From contig NZ_CP032550.1 of NCBI RefSeq assembly GCF_009735645.1, forward strand, positions 2,418,001 to 2,482,000: a DNA stretch of 64,000 bases. Reading direction: 5' to 3'. Of the stretch, positions 1 to 8,968 are shown one piece after another. Below the pieces are notes generated by a model, which had not been told where the DNA came from, ran no database searches, and saw only the letters and a program-made list of their open reading frames with translations. A program made the translations under genes and the position numbers. Each line of letters opens with the position of its first letter. Positions within the stretch are counted from its first letter, which is position 1. Origin of the DNA: Microbacterium oryzae (GTDB lineage: Bacteria > Actinomycetota > Actinomycetes > Actinomycetales > Microbacteriaceae).

Positions 1-1
1 G

Positions 2-133
2 GGCCAGCACTCCTACGAGTGGAACCAGATCATGGCGATGAGCATCCTCGGCTCGATCCCCGTGCTCATCCTCTTCCTCGTGCTGCAGCGCTACTTCATC
101 AGCGGCCTCACGGCCGGCTCGGTGAAGAGCTGA
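2..133 (+). CDS. Carbohydrate ABC transporter permease, C-terminal fragment
   Basis: Open from the left window edge to TGA at 131-133, giving about 43 residues. The fragment has one hydrophobic helix (SILGSIPVLILFLVLQRYF) followed by GLTAGSVKS. That ending is typical of the last membrane span of MalG-type inner-membrane permeases of sugar ABC importers. It lies 33 bp upstream of an aldolase gene on the same strand, so it probably brings the sugar used by the following enzymes. The substrate cannot be read from this fragment. Confidence 0.8.
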   Translation, partial: GQHSYEWNQIMAMSILGSIPVLILFLVLQRYFISGLTAGSVKS

Positions 134-166
134 CCGACCTCGACCATCCATCAAAGGAGAACCACA

Positions 167-1030
167 GTGCTGTACACCGGCAAGTCCATCCTCGACGTCG
201 CCAACGAGAACAACTTCGCCATCCCGGCGTTCAACATCAGCGACTGGGCGATGTTCAAGGGGATCATGGACATCAGCGAGGAGAAGGCCGCACCGGTCAT
301 CATCGCCATCCACCCCGACGAGGTCGCCCACATCACCACCGACCTCATCCCCGCGATGCACGCCCGCGCGCACCGCTCGAGCGTGCCCGTGGCCATCCAC
401 TGGGACCACGGCGGCACCTACGAGCAGATGATCATGGCCATCCAGGCCGGGTTCACCTCGGTGATGATCGACGCGTCGCTGCAGCCGTTCGAGGAGAACG
501 TCGCGCTCACGCGCAAGGTCGTCGAGGCCGCGCACGCCGCCGGCGTGCAGGTGGAGGGCGAGCTCGGCACGATCGGCGCGAACGACAGCTACGGCGAGTC
601 GGGGGCGGCGGAGATCATCTACACGAACACCGCGGACGCCGTCCGCTTCGTCGAGGAGACCGGCGTCGACAGCCTCGCCATCGCGATCGGCACCTCGCAC
701 GGCCTCTACCCGGCGAACAAGAACCCCGAGCTGCGCCACGACCTGCTCGAGGAGATCAAGGCGGCCGTCGGCATCCCGCTCGTGCTGCACGGCGGCTCGT
801 CGAATCCGGATGCCGAGCTCGCGCGGGCGGTGTCGCTCGGCGTGAACAAGATCAACATCTCCAGCGACATCAAGGTCTCGTACCACAACCGCATGCGCGA
901 GATCCTCGGCACCGACGAGCGCCTGCGCGAGCCGAACGCCATCCAGCCCGAGCCGCTCGAGGCGATGAAGGTGACGGCCGCGGAGAAGATCGACCTGTTC
1001 GGGGCCGCCGGCAAGGCGTCGCTGTACTGA
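167..1030 (+). CDS. Class II ketose-1,6-bisphosphate aldolase (GatY/KbaY/Fba type)
   Basis: A 287-residue zinc aldolase that cleaves a ketose 1,6-bisphosphate to dihydroxyacetone phosphate and glyceraldehyde 3-phosphate in the cytosol. Visible family features are HWDHGG with Asp80 (catalytic) and His81 (zinc), Glu132 in VEGELG, zinc His178 and His208 (LHGGSS), and the phosphate-binding segment GVNKINISSD. The start is GTG at 167 behind AAAGGAG at 153-159. The gene lies between a sugar permease and a sugar kinase, which suggests an inducible catabolic aldolase rather than the glycolytic one. Fructose- and tagatose-bisphosphate cannot be told apart by eye. Confidence 0.88.
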   Translation: MLYTGKSILDVANENNFAIPAFNISDWAMFKGIMDISEEKAAPVIIAIHPDEVAHITTDLIPAMHARAHRSSVPVAIHWDHGGTYEQMIMAIQAGFTSVMIDASLQPFEENVALTRKVVEAAHAAGVQVEGELGTIGANDSYGESGAAEIIYTNTADAVRFVEETGVDSLAIAIGTSHGLYPANKNPELRHDLLEEIKAAVGIPLVLHGGSSNPDAELARAVSLGVNKINISSDIKVSYHNRMREILGTDERLREPNAIQPEPLEAMKVTAAEKIDLFGAAGKASLY

Positions 1031-1056
1031 GATCGCGACGAGGGAGGGGGTCGGGC

Positions 1057-2241
1057 ATGGGATCGCTCGTTCTGGGGCTCGGCGGAACCGTCGACTACGA
1101 GGTGCGGTGGAACGCGGCGACGCTCGACGCGCTGGCGGACGAGTTCGCCATCCGCCGTGCCGAGCTGACGACATCGGCGCCGATCACGGATGAGCGGTCC
1201 CTCGTCGTCACGATCCTCGCCTTCGTCGCCGCGGGTGGCGGCGGGGAGCGGTTCGTGACGTCGTCAGAGATCCTCGAGCGGTTCGCGGACCGGTTCGAGA
1301 AGGCCGTGACGCTCGGCGGGACCGGGGTGCGGGCGGGGCTCGCCCTCGACCAGCTCGGCATCCCCAGCGTGCAGCACCTCGTGAGCATCGACGACAACGT
1401 GCGGCGCCTGCTGCCGTCGTCGATCCGCTACGTCTGCTCGGCCACCGAGGACTCGCTCGACCCCCACCTCATCGTGCAGTACCCCGCCGGAGCCCGCGTG
1501 CAGCTCGTCGACGCGGAGGTGATCGCACCGGCACCCAACCGACTCATCTTCGCCAACGATGCGCCGAACCGGGAGATGGCGCTCGCTGCGGACCTCGGGA
1601 GGGAGCTCGCCGACGCGGACATCTTCCTCGTTTCCGGCTTCAACACCATGCAGGACGCTGCTCTGCTGGAGCGTCGGCTGGACGCGCTGCTCGCGGCGAT
1701 GCGGTCGCTGCCGGATGGCGCGCTCGTCTACTACGAGGACGCGGGCTTCTACCGTCGGGAGTTCTCCGAGACCATCCGGGCCCGCCTGCTGCCGCGGATC
1801 GACGTGTACGGGATGAACGAGGACGAGCTGCAGGAGTACCTCGGGCGTCCGGTGAACCTGCTCGACGTGGCGGACGTCTCGGCCGCGCTTCAGGACATCC
1901 ACCGGCTCATCCCGGCGCCGGCGCTGGCGGTGCACACGCGGTACTGGGCGCTGGCCATTGGCCCGGAGGCGCACCGGCACGAGGCGGCGCTCGAGAGCGC
2001 GGTGCGGATGGCCGCCACCCGCTTCCGCCTGGGCGACCGCTTCACGTCCGCCGACCTCGACGAGACCGGGGCCTTGCCGCGGCATGCGGGCGGAGCTCGA
2101 GTCGTGGCCTCTCTTCCGGACGTCACCGGCGTCGCGGCGTTCGACATCGACGTCGCGTCGCCGACCACGATCGGGCTCGGCGACACCTTCGTGGGAGGCT
2201 TCGTCGCCGCGTGCGCCTCGCGCGAGGAGGCGGCCGCGTGA
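1057..2241 (+). CDS. ADP-dependent phosphofructokinase/glucokinase family protein
   Basis: A 394-residue protein of the ribokinase-fold ADP-dependent sugar kinase family, best known from archaeal PfkC/GlkA. Supporting features are the N-terminal GLGGTVDYEVRW, the substrate-loop GGTGVRAGLALDQLG, the segment VYGMNEDELQEYLG and the C-terminal catalytic GLGDTFVGG (Asp near residue 376). The ATG at 1057 follows GAGGGAGG at 1040-1047. The reading frame stays open far upstream, but those codons overlap the aldolase gene in another frame. It probably phosphorylates the imported sugar or its phosphate to make the aldolase substrate. Nucleotide specificity is inferred from family only. Confidence 0.75.
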   Translation: MGSLVLGLGGTVDYEVRWNAATLDALADEFAIRRAELTTSAPITDERSLVVTILAFVAAGGGGERFVTSSEILERFADRFEKAVTLGGTGVRAGLALDQLGIPSVQHLVSIDDNVRRLLPSSIRYVCSATEDSLDPHLIVQYPAGARVQLVDAEVIAPAPNRLIFANDAPNREMALAADLGRELADADIFLVSGFNTMQDAALLERRLDALLAAMRSLPDGALVYYEDAGFYRREFSETIRARLLPRIDVYGMNEDELQEYLGRPVNLLDVADVSAALQDIHRLIPAPALAVHTRYWALAIGPEAHRHEAALESAVRMAATRFRLGDRFTSADLDETGALPRHAGGARVVASLPDVTGVAAFDIDVASPTTIGLGDTFVGGFVAACASREEAAA

Positions 2242-3242
2242 TCGTCGAGCTGCCGTCGAACCGCCCACCCGAGCGCTTCTACCGCGGCGGGGAGCGGATT
2301 GCGGCCTTTCGCGGGGAGGACGCGGCGCCGGAGCGCGAGCCGGAGGACTGGGTCGGTTCCGTCACGACGATCTTCGGCGAATCCGAGCTGGGGCTGTCGC
2401 GGCTGCCGCACGGGCCGCTGGTGCGAGACGCGATCGCGGCCGACCCGGAGTTCTGGCTCGGCGCGGAGCACGTCCGCCGCTGGGGTGACGACGCTCGCCT
2501 GCTCGTGAAGCTGCTCGACGCCGGGCAGCGGCTGCCGGTGCACGCCCATCCGCACGACTCGTTCGCCGCGCAGCACCTGGGTCACGCGCACGGCAAGGCC
2601 GAGGCCTGGTACATCCTGCAGGGCGGGTCGGTGCATGTAGGTCTGCGGCGGGATGTGTCGGCTTCGGAGCTCGCGGCGCTGGTGGAGACGCAGGATGTCG
2701 ACGCGCTCCTAGGCCTGTTGCACGAGGTGCAGGTGGAGCCGGGCGATGTCGTCTGGGTGCCGCCGGGGGAGCTGCACGCGATCGGCGCGGGAGTCTTCCT
2801 GCTCGAGCTGCAGCAGCCGGAGGACCTGTCGATCCTCCTGGAGTGGCAGGGCTTTCAGCTTGACGGCGCGAAGGACGGCCACCTCGGCCTCGGGTTCGAC
2901 GTCGCTCTGGAGGCGGTGAACCGACGGGCGCGGTCGCAAGAGGAGCTGGCGTCGCTGGTGCAGACCGCGCCGGAGCGCGGTTCGGTCTTCCCGGCCGCGG
3001 CTGATGAGTACTTTCGGCTCGAGCGGGTGCCGGTGGCGGGCCCATCCGTCGTCGACGCGGGCTACGCCATCCTCGTCGTCGCGCGTGGGTCGGTGACGCT
3101 CGACGGGGACGCGGTCGCGGCCGGGAGCACGCACCTCGTGCCGGCGAACCACGGGCCGATCGCGGTGGACGGCAAGGGCGAGGTGCTCGTCGCGCGGCCG
3201 CCGGCTGAAGTGCGAGCGATTGGGAGTGGTGGCTGCGAGTAA
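2238..3242 (+). CDS. manA: Mannose-6-phosphate isomerase, class I (type I PMI)
   Basis: A 334-residue cupin-type zinc isomerase converting mannose 6-phosphate to fructose 6-phosphate. Zinc ligands are visible in LPVHAHPHDSF (His102, His104) and KAEAWYIL (Glu122). The second cupin part has VWVPPGELHAIG and LELQQPEDLSILLEW. The GTG start at 2238 overlaps the TGA of the preceding kinase gene by 4 nt (GTGA), which implies translational coupling. It closes the sugar operon: isomerase, kinase and aldolase would take mannose-type phosphate into glycolysis. The real substrate may be another aldose phosphate. Confidence 0.85.
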   Translation: MIVELPSNRPPERFYRGGERIAAFRGEDAAPEREPEDWVGSVTTIFGESELGLSRLPHGPLVRDAIAADPEFWLGAEHVRRWGDDARLLVKLLDAGQRLPVHAHPHDSFAAQHLGHAHGKAEAWYILQGGSVHVGLRRDVSASELAALVETQDVDALLGLLHEVQVEPGDVVWVPPGELHAIGAGVFLLELQQPEDLSILLEWQGFQLDGAKDGHLGLGFDVALEAVNRRARSQEELASLVQTAPERGSVFPAAADEYFRLERVPVAGPSVVDAGYAILVVARGSVTLDGDAVAAGSTHLVPANHGPIAVDGKGEVLVARPPAEVRAIGSGGCE

Positions 3243-3282
3243 ATTCGAGCGAATGGGTGACTTGCGTGATGCGCCCGAGAGG

Positions 3283-4338
3283 TTATGCATCTGCCTCTTC
3301 GGCGGGCGCGCGAGATATACCATCGCGAATAGCCAAAGCGGCCAGTCTGTTGAGAGGAATTAAAGCGCCTTGCATGGCGTCATAGCGGAAGGTCGCGATG
3401 GAAGCCGATGAAGCGAAGTCTTGCGCATCGGTGGTCAAGCCGCTGCTCGTGAACAGCAGGGGAAACTTCCCGCAGTGCTTGGCGACTCCAAACAGTTCCC
3501 GCACCTCCTTCACCGAGACGTACTTCTTGCTGTAGTTCTTCACCTGAGCGACGAAGTTAAGTGAATCAACATCGATTCCTCCGTCCCTGCTGAACCTCGT
3601 GACGGCGGCGTCGGCAACACCGAGATGACGCATCCATGCAGCGCAAAGTGCTTCCGCGCCCTCGTGCGCAACCCCGTACGGCTGAGCTGCAGGCGCGGCC
3701 GCGCGTTCCACGTCTGGTTTCGTCGGCTTCCCGATCAACCCGATGTTTCCCCTCTCGAGTAGCCTTTCGTGCCTATCAGCGTCGGCCCGAGCTTTCGCTC
3801 TTATGTCGCCTTCGCGCAGCAGAGCGAGCTTGAGTTCCCGTTCCCCAAACCTCTCGAGAATGCTTTCACGATTACTGAGTGCTTTGTCCTGCGTCTTCTC
3901 TTTAAACTCAAATTCGGTCGCCCTGCGGTGCCGTCGACTCCAATTCATGTATTCTTCGGGAAGGGGCGCACCCCGCTCGAGCCGGAAGCGCAGGCTGACA
4001 GAAAATGCTGCCGAGGCTGCGATGGCAACCGTCTCGAGTAGCCATTGCCAGTAGGTGATTTGATGCGATGGGCCGTTCTCGTTGTCGTCGTGCCCCCAAA
4101 GCGCGATCATTCGTCGAAAGGTGATTTCGTTCAGTGGCACGTTGATCAGTCTGGACGCGGCCTCATTAAGTGCGAGATTGGCGCCTTCGCCCTGCAGTGG
4201 AAGCTGTCGAAGAGTGAAGGCAGCTTGAGCTCCGAGGCGGAATGCGTTGAGCATGTCCTCCTTTTGCAGCGGTAAAGGCTTCAGAAGCGACATGTTCTCA
4301 TTGTGCCACGCTTCGGAGGCGAAGTGTCGCGACACCAA
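3283..4338 (-). CDS. Mrr-type restriction endonuclease-domain protein, copy 2
   Basis: Up to 351 residues. The C-terminal third is a PD-(D/E)XK Mrr_cat domain: Glu229, DGGIDVDS (Asp256) and VAQVKNY (Gln265, Lys267), then VSVKEVRELFGV and LLFTSSGLTTDAQDFA, as in Mrr-like nucleases. The N-terminal part is unlike the upstream copy. It has a hydrophobic helix near residues 98-117 and a charged, probably coiled-coil stretch at 140-195. Start options are TTG 4338, GTG 4335 (best spaced from GAGGAC) and ATG 4293. It begins about 5 nt after the stop of the paralogous gene, so the two are one operon. GC and codon use are lower than in flanking genes, a sign of transfer. Confidence 0.72.
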   Translation of the reverse strand: MVSRHFASEAWHNENMSLLKPLPLQKEDMLNAFRLGAQAAFTLRQLPLQGEGANLALNEAASRLINVPLNEITFRRMIALWGHDDNENGPSHQITYWQWLLETVAIAASAAFSVSLRFRLERGAPLPEEYMNWSRRHRRATEFEFKEKTQDKALSNRESILERFGERELKLALLREGDIRAKARADADRHERLLERGNIGLIGKPTKPDVERAAAPAAQPYGVAHEGAEALCAAWMRHLGVADAAVTRFSRDGGIDVDSLNFVAQVKNYSKKYVSVKEVRELFGVAKHCGKFPLLFTSSGLTTDAQDFASSASIATFRYDAMQGALIPLNRLAALAIRDGISRAPAEEADA

Positions 4339-4342
4339 GTCC

Positions 4343-5398
4343 TCACGTCGTCACTTGTCCGCCGTCTGCCCTGTTGAATGCCGCAACAATGCCGACGTTC
4401 ACCGCTTTTGTGCCGAGTTCGTTCAGGCCTCGTAATTCGCCGCGAACCGCGTCGTACCGGATGAGGGCGATTTTAGCGCGCCTCGCGAAGGAGATTCCTG
4501 CAGCGGTGATGGATCCGCTCGTGAACAGGAGGGCCTGTTTGCCCTCAACCGCTGCCACTCCTTGTAGTGCGCGCAGTTCCTCTACGGGCACGGAGCCAAC
4601 GTAGTTCTTCACCTGTGCGATGAACTTCGCACTATCAACGTCCACTCCTCCGTCTGCTGTGGGTGGCGTCACTGTTGCGTCGTTCACGCCCAAATAGCGC
4701 ATCCAGTCCGCTACAAGAACCTCAGCTCCGACGTGCGATACCCCGTAGGGTTGCGGTGCTGGCGGAGCAATGTTCGCTCGATGAGTCGCCTGCTGAGCTT
4801 GTTTGCGTTCTTCGACTGCTGCAAGTTCGTCGGCCAGGGCTCGCGCCTCCTGCATGAGGCTCCCGACCCTTGTCCGGAAGGCAATTTCTGCCTGCGTAGC
4901 TCGATTTGGTTGCAGTTCGCTCCACACAGCGTCGAGTCTCTGGCGCTCCCTATTGATACGCTTTTCCACTGTTGCCGCTAGTAGACCCTTATGGCGGGAC
5001 AACAAGGTTGAGCGACTCTTTGATATCTCCGCATTAAGTCGCCGGATCAGCTCCCCGCGTGATATCTCCTCGCGGGCAGGGGTCGACGGCGCTCGTGTTG
5101 CGGCAGCTGGTATCGCGGGCCAGGCCCGTTCCTCCGAGGCCATGCGAGCGATCCGGTAGGCACTGATTGCTTCCCGAAGTGCGTCCTCCGGAACGTCAGC
5201 GAGAGTGGGCCGTGACTGAAAAGGCCACCACCGCGGACCCGAAATGCTTTTCATGTATTCGAGCAGGCGAGCGCTATACTTCACCTTCGCCGCGGCTTCG
5301 GACATCCTCAGGTGCGTCTCGCTCGCTCCCAAACCGCGCGCGAAGTCCAGCATGGCTTCGTCACTGGCCCATCGCCCCGGACCTTCTGATGTTGGCAT
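4343..5398 (-). CDS. Mrr-type restriction endonuclease-domain protein, copy 1
   Basis: A 351-residue protein sharing its last 140 residues with the next gene: QPYGVSHVGAE (Glu226), DGGVDVDS (Asp253) and IAQVKNY (Gln262, Lys264), followed by LLFTSGSITAAGISFA. These are the Mrr_cat catalytic residues, so a DNA-cleaving role is likely, by family probably on modified DNA. Residues 110-205 are rich in Arg, Glu and Ala and look coiled-coil. The ATG at 5398 faces away from the mcrB gene, giving a 167-bp divergent promoter region. Together with the McrBC pair this forms a compact modification-dependent restriction cluster. The target is unknown. Confidence 0.75.
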   Translation of the reverse strand: MPTSEGPGRWASDEAMLDFARGLGASETHLRMSEAAAKVKYSARLLEYMKSISGPRWWPFQSRPTLADVPEDALREAISAYRIARMASEERAWPAIPAAATRAPSTPAREEISRGELIRRLNAEISKSRSTLLSRHKGLLAATVEKRINRERQRLDAVWSELQPNRATQAEIAFRTRVGSLMQEARALADELAAVEERKQAQQATHRANIAPPAPQPYGVSHVGAEVLVADWMRYLGVNDATVTPPTADGGVDVDSAKFIAQVKNYVGSVPVEELRALQGVAAVEGKQALLFTSGSITAAGISFARRAKIALIRYDAVRGELRGLNELGTKAVNVGIVAAFNRADGGQVTT

Positions 5399-5565
5399 CA
5401 GTCACCCCCCCTGCGAATGGGCTCGCGGTTTCTCGCTCTGCTTCTGCGCGTCCTACTTTGCGCACCACGATCCGGACGCTCCGCTGCTATCGCATCTTAA
5501 TCCCGAGGGCGACGAGAGCGAGTCTCCTCATAGACTCAGGGCTATTCCCCGAGGAGGAGGTTTTT

Positions 5566-7758
5566 GTGACTTCGGACGCCAAGGTGCAACGTGCTGCACG
5601 CGCGCGAGCGACCCTCGAGATTTTGGCCGACCGCGCAGCCGACGGCTATCTCCCCATCAGCGAGATCTGGGACGAGGCGCAGCGACGGGTTCCGCTGACC
5701 GAGCACGAGCAAGAGCCCGTTTCCAAGCGGCGTTCCCGAGGGGAGTCAGATTGGCGTTGGTCAAGCGCCGACCTCGTCGCGGCCGGTTGGCTGCACAAAC
5801 ACCCCGACGGATCCGGCAGATGGGCGATCACTCCCGAAGGCCAGCAGGCACTCGCCGACCTCGAGGGAGAGGAGCTCTACGCGGAGGCAACCCGTCGCTA
5901 CGCGCTGGGGCGGGTCGAGCTGCAGTCGGCGATCGAAGCTGCCCTGCCCAGCGTCTGGGTATCGTCTGACAGCGCCCAGCGGAAGCTGTTGGAGGCGGCA
6001 CGCGTCTGGGTGGAGCAGTGCCTGCGCGGCTCCGGCTCCATCTTCGCTCCGGGTAGGGCGGTCTGGACCGAGACAACGATCGACGCGCTCCATCACCGCT
6101 GGACAACCGCCGAAAAGATCGATGGAGCCGACTTCATCGAGAACCTGACGTCCCAGCTGGCTGGCGCAGATGACGACGTCAAGCTTCTGATGGCCGAGAT
6201 CGTGGCTCTGCAAGTGCTGCCGATCGCAACCGCCATGGGCCACGCCAAGAAGACGGAGAAGGTGCAGTCCGTGCTGCGCCAGATGGAACATCCTGTCTCG
6301 ATCCCGAACCTCTTCGACGAGGCTTTCGGTGGAGGCGCCTTCAACCCCGGGACAGGAATGATGTCGCGGGTCAACCACGCGGTGACTCTGATCGTGAACC
6401 TCGCGAAGGCGTGGGTGGAGCTCACTAGCGACGAGCAAGAGAGAGTGCTGACGGAGCCGAAAGCCTGGCGGGACTTCATCTGGAGTCTTGAAGGCGACAA
6501 CTTCCCGACGCAGCGCTATTCGCTGATGTATCTCGTGCATCCCGGCTTCTTCGGGCCGATCGTCTCCGCTGACCATCGCAACCGGATCCGCGACGCGTTC
6601 ATCGGGGAGATCGGCGGCCAGCCGAGCGACGACGCCGACGAGGATCTGCGGCGCATCGTCATCGCGCTGCAGATGAAGAACGGCAAGCCGATCGATTTCT
6701 ACAAGCTCCCGCTGCGCGAGCGGTGGCAGGAGCTTGCTCCGCCGGCGGCCGCTGACGAGAGCCTCGCTCCGAAGGCTGAAACCGAGGAAGACGAACTCAC
6801 ACCGAATATCGGCGTCGACCCGCGCGGGTTCGCCCCGGGCGAGGTCGACTACGACGCGCTGAGTGAGGAGCTGACTCTCGACACAAAATGGCTCCGCCGG
6901 GTGGTCGACGCCCTCTATCGGCGCGGACAGATCATCCTCTATGGGCCTCCCGGAACGGGAAAGACCTATGTGGCGAAGGCGCTCACCCGAGCGATCACGC
7001 AACGCTCTGACGCCGCTCGGCGCATCCAGTTCCATCCCTCATACACCTATGAGGACTTCTTCGCCGGCTACCGGCCGCGGGAGAAGAACGGTCAGCTCGT
7101 GTTCGAGCTCACGAAGGGACCGCTCCGGCGGATCGCCGACGACGCGCGGAAAGACCCAGACGTCGCCCACGTGCTCCTCATCGACGAGATCAACCGCGCG
7201 AATCTGTCGAAGGTCTTCGGCGAGCTGTACTACCTGCTCGAGTACCGGGATGAGCCCATCGATCTTCTGTACGCGGGTTCGGGAGACGACGGGGGAGACA
7301 CCTTCGCCCTTCCGCCGAACGTCCTGATCATCGGCACGATGAACACCGCCGACCGCTCGATTGCGCTCCTCGACTCGGCCATGCGACGGAGGTTCGCGTT
7401 CTTCGAGCTCCATCCGGACGTCCCGCCGGTCGCGCGCATCGTCGAGAGGTGGGCCGAGCAGCATCCGCAGGACCTCCCGCTCGCAAAGCTGTTCGCGGAG
7501 CTCAACTCCCGCATTCGCGAACGCGAGGATCGGATCGGCCCGAGCCACCTGTTGCGTCGCGAGAACCTGACCGAAGAGGACCTCGCGGCGATCTGGGCGG
7601 AGAACCTCATGCCCCTCCTCGAGGAGCGCCATCTCGGCACATCCGTTGACGTCGCTTCGGCCTTCTCTCTGCGCACTGTGCTCTCTGCGGTTCGCAATAT
7701 GCCCGACGACACGAGTGAGTTCCGCTCGGAGAGTGCTGACTCGCAGAGCTCCTCCTGA
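5566..7758 (+). CDS. mcrB: McrB-type AAA+ GTPase of a modification-dependent restriction system
   Basis: A 730-residue protein. The N-terminus (about 10-100) resembles the winged-helix Mrr_N domain found on restriction proteins (ISEIWDEAQRRVP, DLVAAGWLHKHPDGSGRWAIT). The middle (about 110-400) is unassigned. The C-terminus is an McrB AAA+ domain: Walker A GPPGTGKT (459-466), Walker B VLLIDEINRAN (535-545), the McrB signature MNTADRSI (591-598) and LDSAMRRRFAFFEL. Start GTG 5566 is chosen for the GAGGAGGAGG at 5551-5560; earlier in-frame codons would overlap the divergent Mrr gene. mcrC follows after 1 nt. It should form the DNA-recognising, translocating ring that recruits McrC. Confidence 0.87.
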   Translation: MTSDAKVQRAARARATLEILADRAADGYLPISEIWDEAQRRVPLTEHEQEPVSKRRSRGESDWRWSSADLVAAGWLHKHPDGSGRWAITPEGQQALADLEGEELYAEATRRYALGRVELQSAIEAALPSVWVSSDSAQRKLLEAARVWVEQCLRGSGSIFAPGRAVWTETTIDALHHRWTTAEKIDGADFIENLTSQLAGADDDVKLLMAEIVALQVLPIATAMGHAKKTEKVQSVLRQMEHPVSIPNLFDEAFGGGAFNPGTGMMSRVNHAVTLIVNLAKAWVELTSDEQERVLTEPKAWRDFIWSLEGDNFPTQRYSLMYLVHPGFFGPIVSADHRNRIRDAFIGEIGGQPSDDADEDLRRIVIALQMKNGKPIDFYKLPLRERWQELAPPAAADESLAPKAETEEDELTPNIGVDPRGFAPGEVDYDALSEELTLDTKWLRRVVDALYRRGQIILYGPPGTGKTYVAKALTRAITQRSDAARRIQFHPSYTYEDFFAGYRPREKNGQLVFELTKGPLRRIADDARKDPDVAHVLLIDEINRANLSKVFGELYYLLEYRDEPIDLLYAGSGDDGGDTFALPPNVLIIGTMNTADRSIALLDSAMRRRFAFFELHPDVPPVARIVERWAEQHPQDLPLAKLFAELNSRIREREDRIGPSHLLRRENLTEEDLAAIWAENLMPLLEERHLGTSVDVASAFSLRTVLSAVRNMPDDTSEFRSESADSQSSS

Positions 7759-7759
7759 C

Positions 7760-8935
7760 ATGCCTCGCATCGTCACGGTGCGCGAGGTCGGCGAGACGCT
7801 GATCGACGTCACCAGCGAGGAAGCGATCGCGCTCGCCGAAGTGGGCTTCTGCCGAGTGACGCCCACTTCGGCGCCCGGGAGGTGGCGGGCGACGGACGTC
7901 AAGCAGGTGGGAGCGGTCGCGCTCCGAGACCTCACTGTCCGTGTCGTGCCGAAAACGCCGATCGAGAGCATTGTCTACATGGCCTCGCTCGGGCGGGTGC
8001 AGCTTTCGATCGACCCTCGCACGATCGATGCAGGATTTGATCGCTCGCTGCCGTCCGCGCTCGCTCAGGCTCTCATCGCTGAAGTAGCGACGGCGACCCG
8101 CCGAGGACTCGTAAAGGGCTATCAGCAGACATCCGAGTCCTCCTCGGTAGTGCGTGGGCGGTGGGATGTTGCTCGGCAGCTCAGCGTGCGACCGGGCCTG
8201 CCGCTCCCCGTCGAGATCGACTACGACGACTACACCGAGGACATCCCCGCGAACCGACTGCTGCACGCAGCGCTGCGGGTGCTCAAGCAACTGGAAGGGC
8301 TGCCTCGAGCCGTAGAGCGGGCACTGAACCGCGTGCTTCCTCTGTTCGCGGAGGTCGGAGTGGTGCGTCGCGGGGCACCGCTGCCGACGGTCACCGTGAC
8401 GCGGCTCAACTCCCACTACGCGCCCGCGCTTCAGCTCGCGCGGGTGATCCTCGAGGCTGTCGCGTGGACCCGAACGGAAGGAGCGCACCACGGCGGCACA
8501 TTCCTTCTCAACATGGCGAACGTCTTCGAGCGTTTCGTCGCGCATGTCCTCGATGACGAGGTCGGGAAGCGCGGAGGTCGACTCCTCGCGCAGGACCAGA
8601 GCTGGTGGCTCGATGCGGACAAGGTCGTGACGCTACGCCCAGACGTCGTGATCTACGACGGAAGCGGACCGCGCACCGTCGCGGACACGAAGTACAAGGC
8701 GATCGAGTCGGTCTCGTCTGTCGCTAACGGAGATGTGTACCAGGCGACGGCCTACGCGTTAGCCCTCGGCGTACCGACAGCGCACCTCATCTACGTCGCC
8801 GAGGATCAGCCGCGGCGAACTCTTCGCATCCCTACGGCCGGAGTAACCGTCGTCGTCCATGCCGTCGGCCTGGGCGGCACCCCTGAGCAGCTCCGGCGCG
8901 AAGTCACGCAACTCGCGCACGAGCTGTGCCCCTGA
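7760..8935 (+). CDS. mcrC: McrC-type nuclease subunit
   Basis: A 391-residue McrBC partner. Family features are the conserved NMANVFERFV helix (Glu256) and the PD-(D/E)XK active site LRPDVVIYDG (Asp295) with VADTKYKA (Asp309, Lys311). The N-terminal region should contact McrB and stimulate its GTPase. ATG 7760 lies 1 nt after the mcrB stop, so the pair is coupled. Its stop at 8935 is only 33 bp from the IS481-type insertion, which left the gene intact. The predicted role is cleavage of foreign DNA carrying modified bases. Confidence 0.87.
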   Translation: MPRIVTVREVGETLIDVTSEEAIALAEVGFCRVTPTSAPGRWRATDVKQVGAVALRDLTVRVVPKTPIESIVYMASLGRVQLSIDPRTIDAGFDRSLPSALAQALIAEVATATRRGLVKGYQQTSESSSVVRGRWDVARQLSVRPGLPLPVEIDYDDYTEDIPANRLLHAALRVLKQLEGLPRAVERALNRVLPLFAEVGVVRRGAPLPTVTVTRLNSHYAPALQLARVILEAVAWTRTEGAHHGGTFLLNMANVFERFVAHVLDDEVGKRGGRLLAQDQSWWLDADKVVTLRPDVVIYDGSGPRTVADTKYKAIESVSSVANGDVYQATAYALALGVPTAHLIYVAEDQPRRTLRIPTAGVTVVVHAVGLGGTPEQLRREVTQLAHELCP

Positions 8936-8968
8936 TCACCGTTCCAACACTGAGTGGACTTCGTGGGC

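Noticed and set aside
5167..5565. Upstream extension of McrB
   Set aside because: It overlaps the divergent Mrr gene, has no ribosome site, and its residues look non-coding. GTG 5566 has GAGGAGGAGG.
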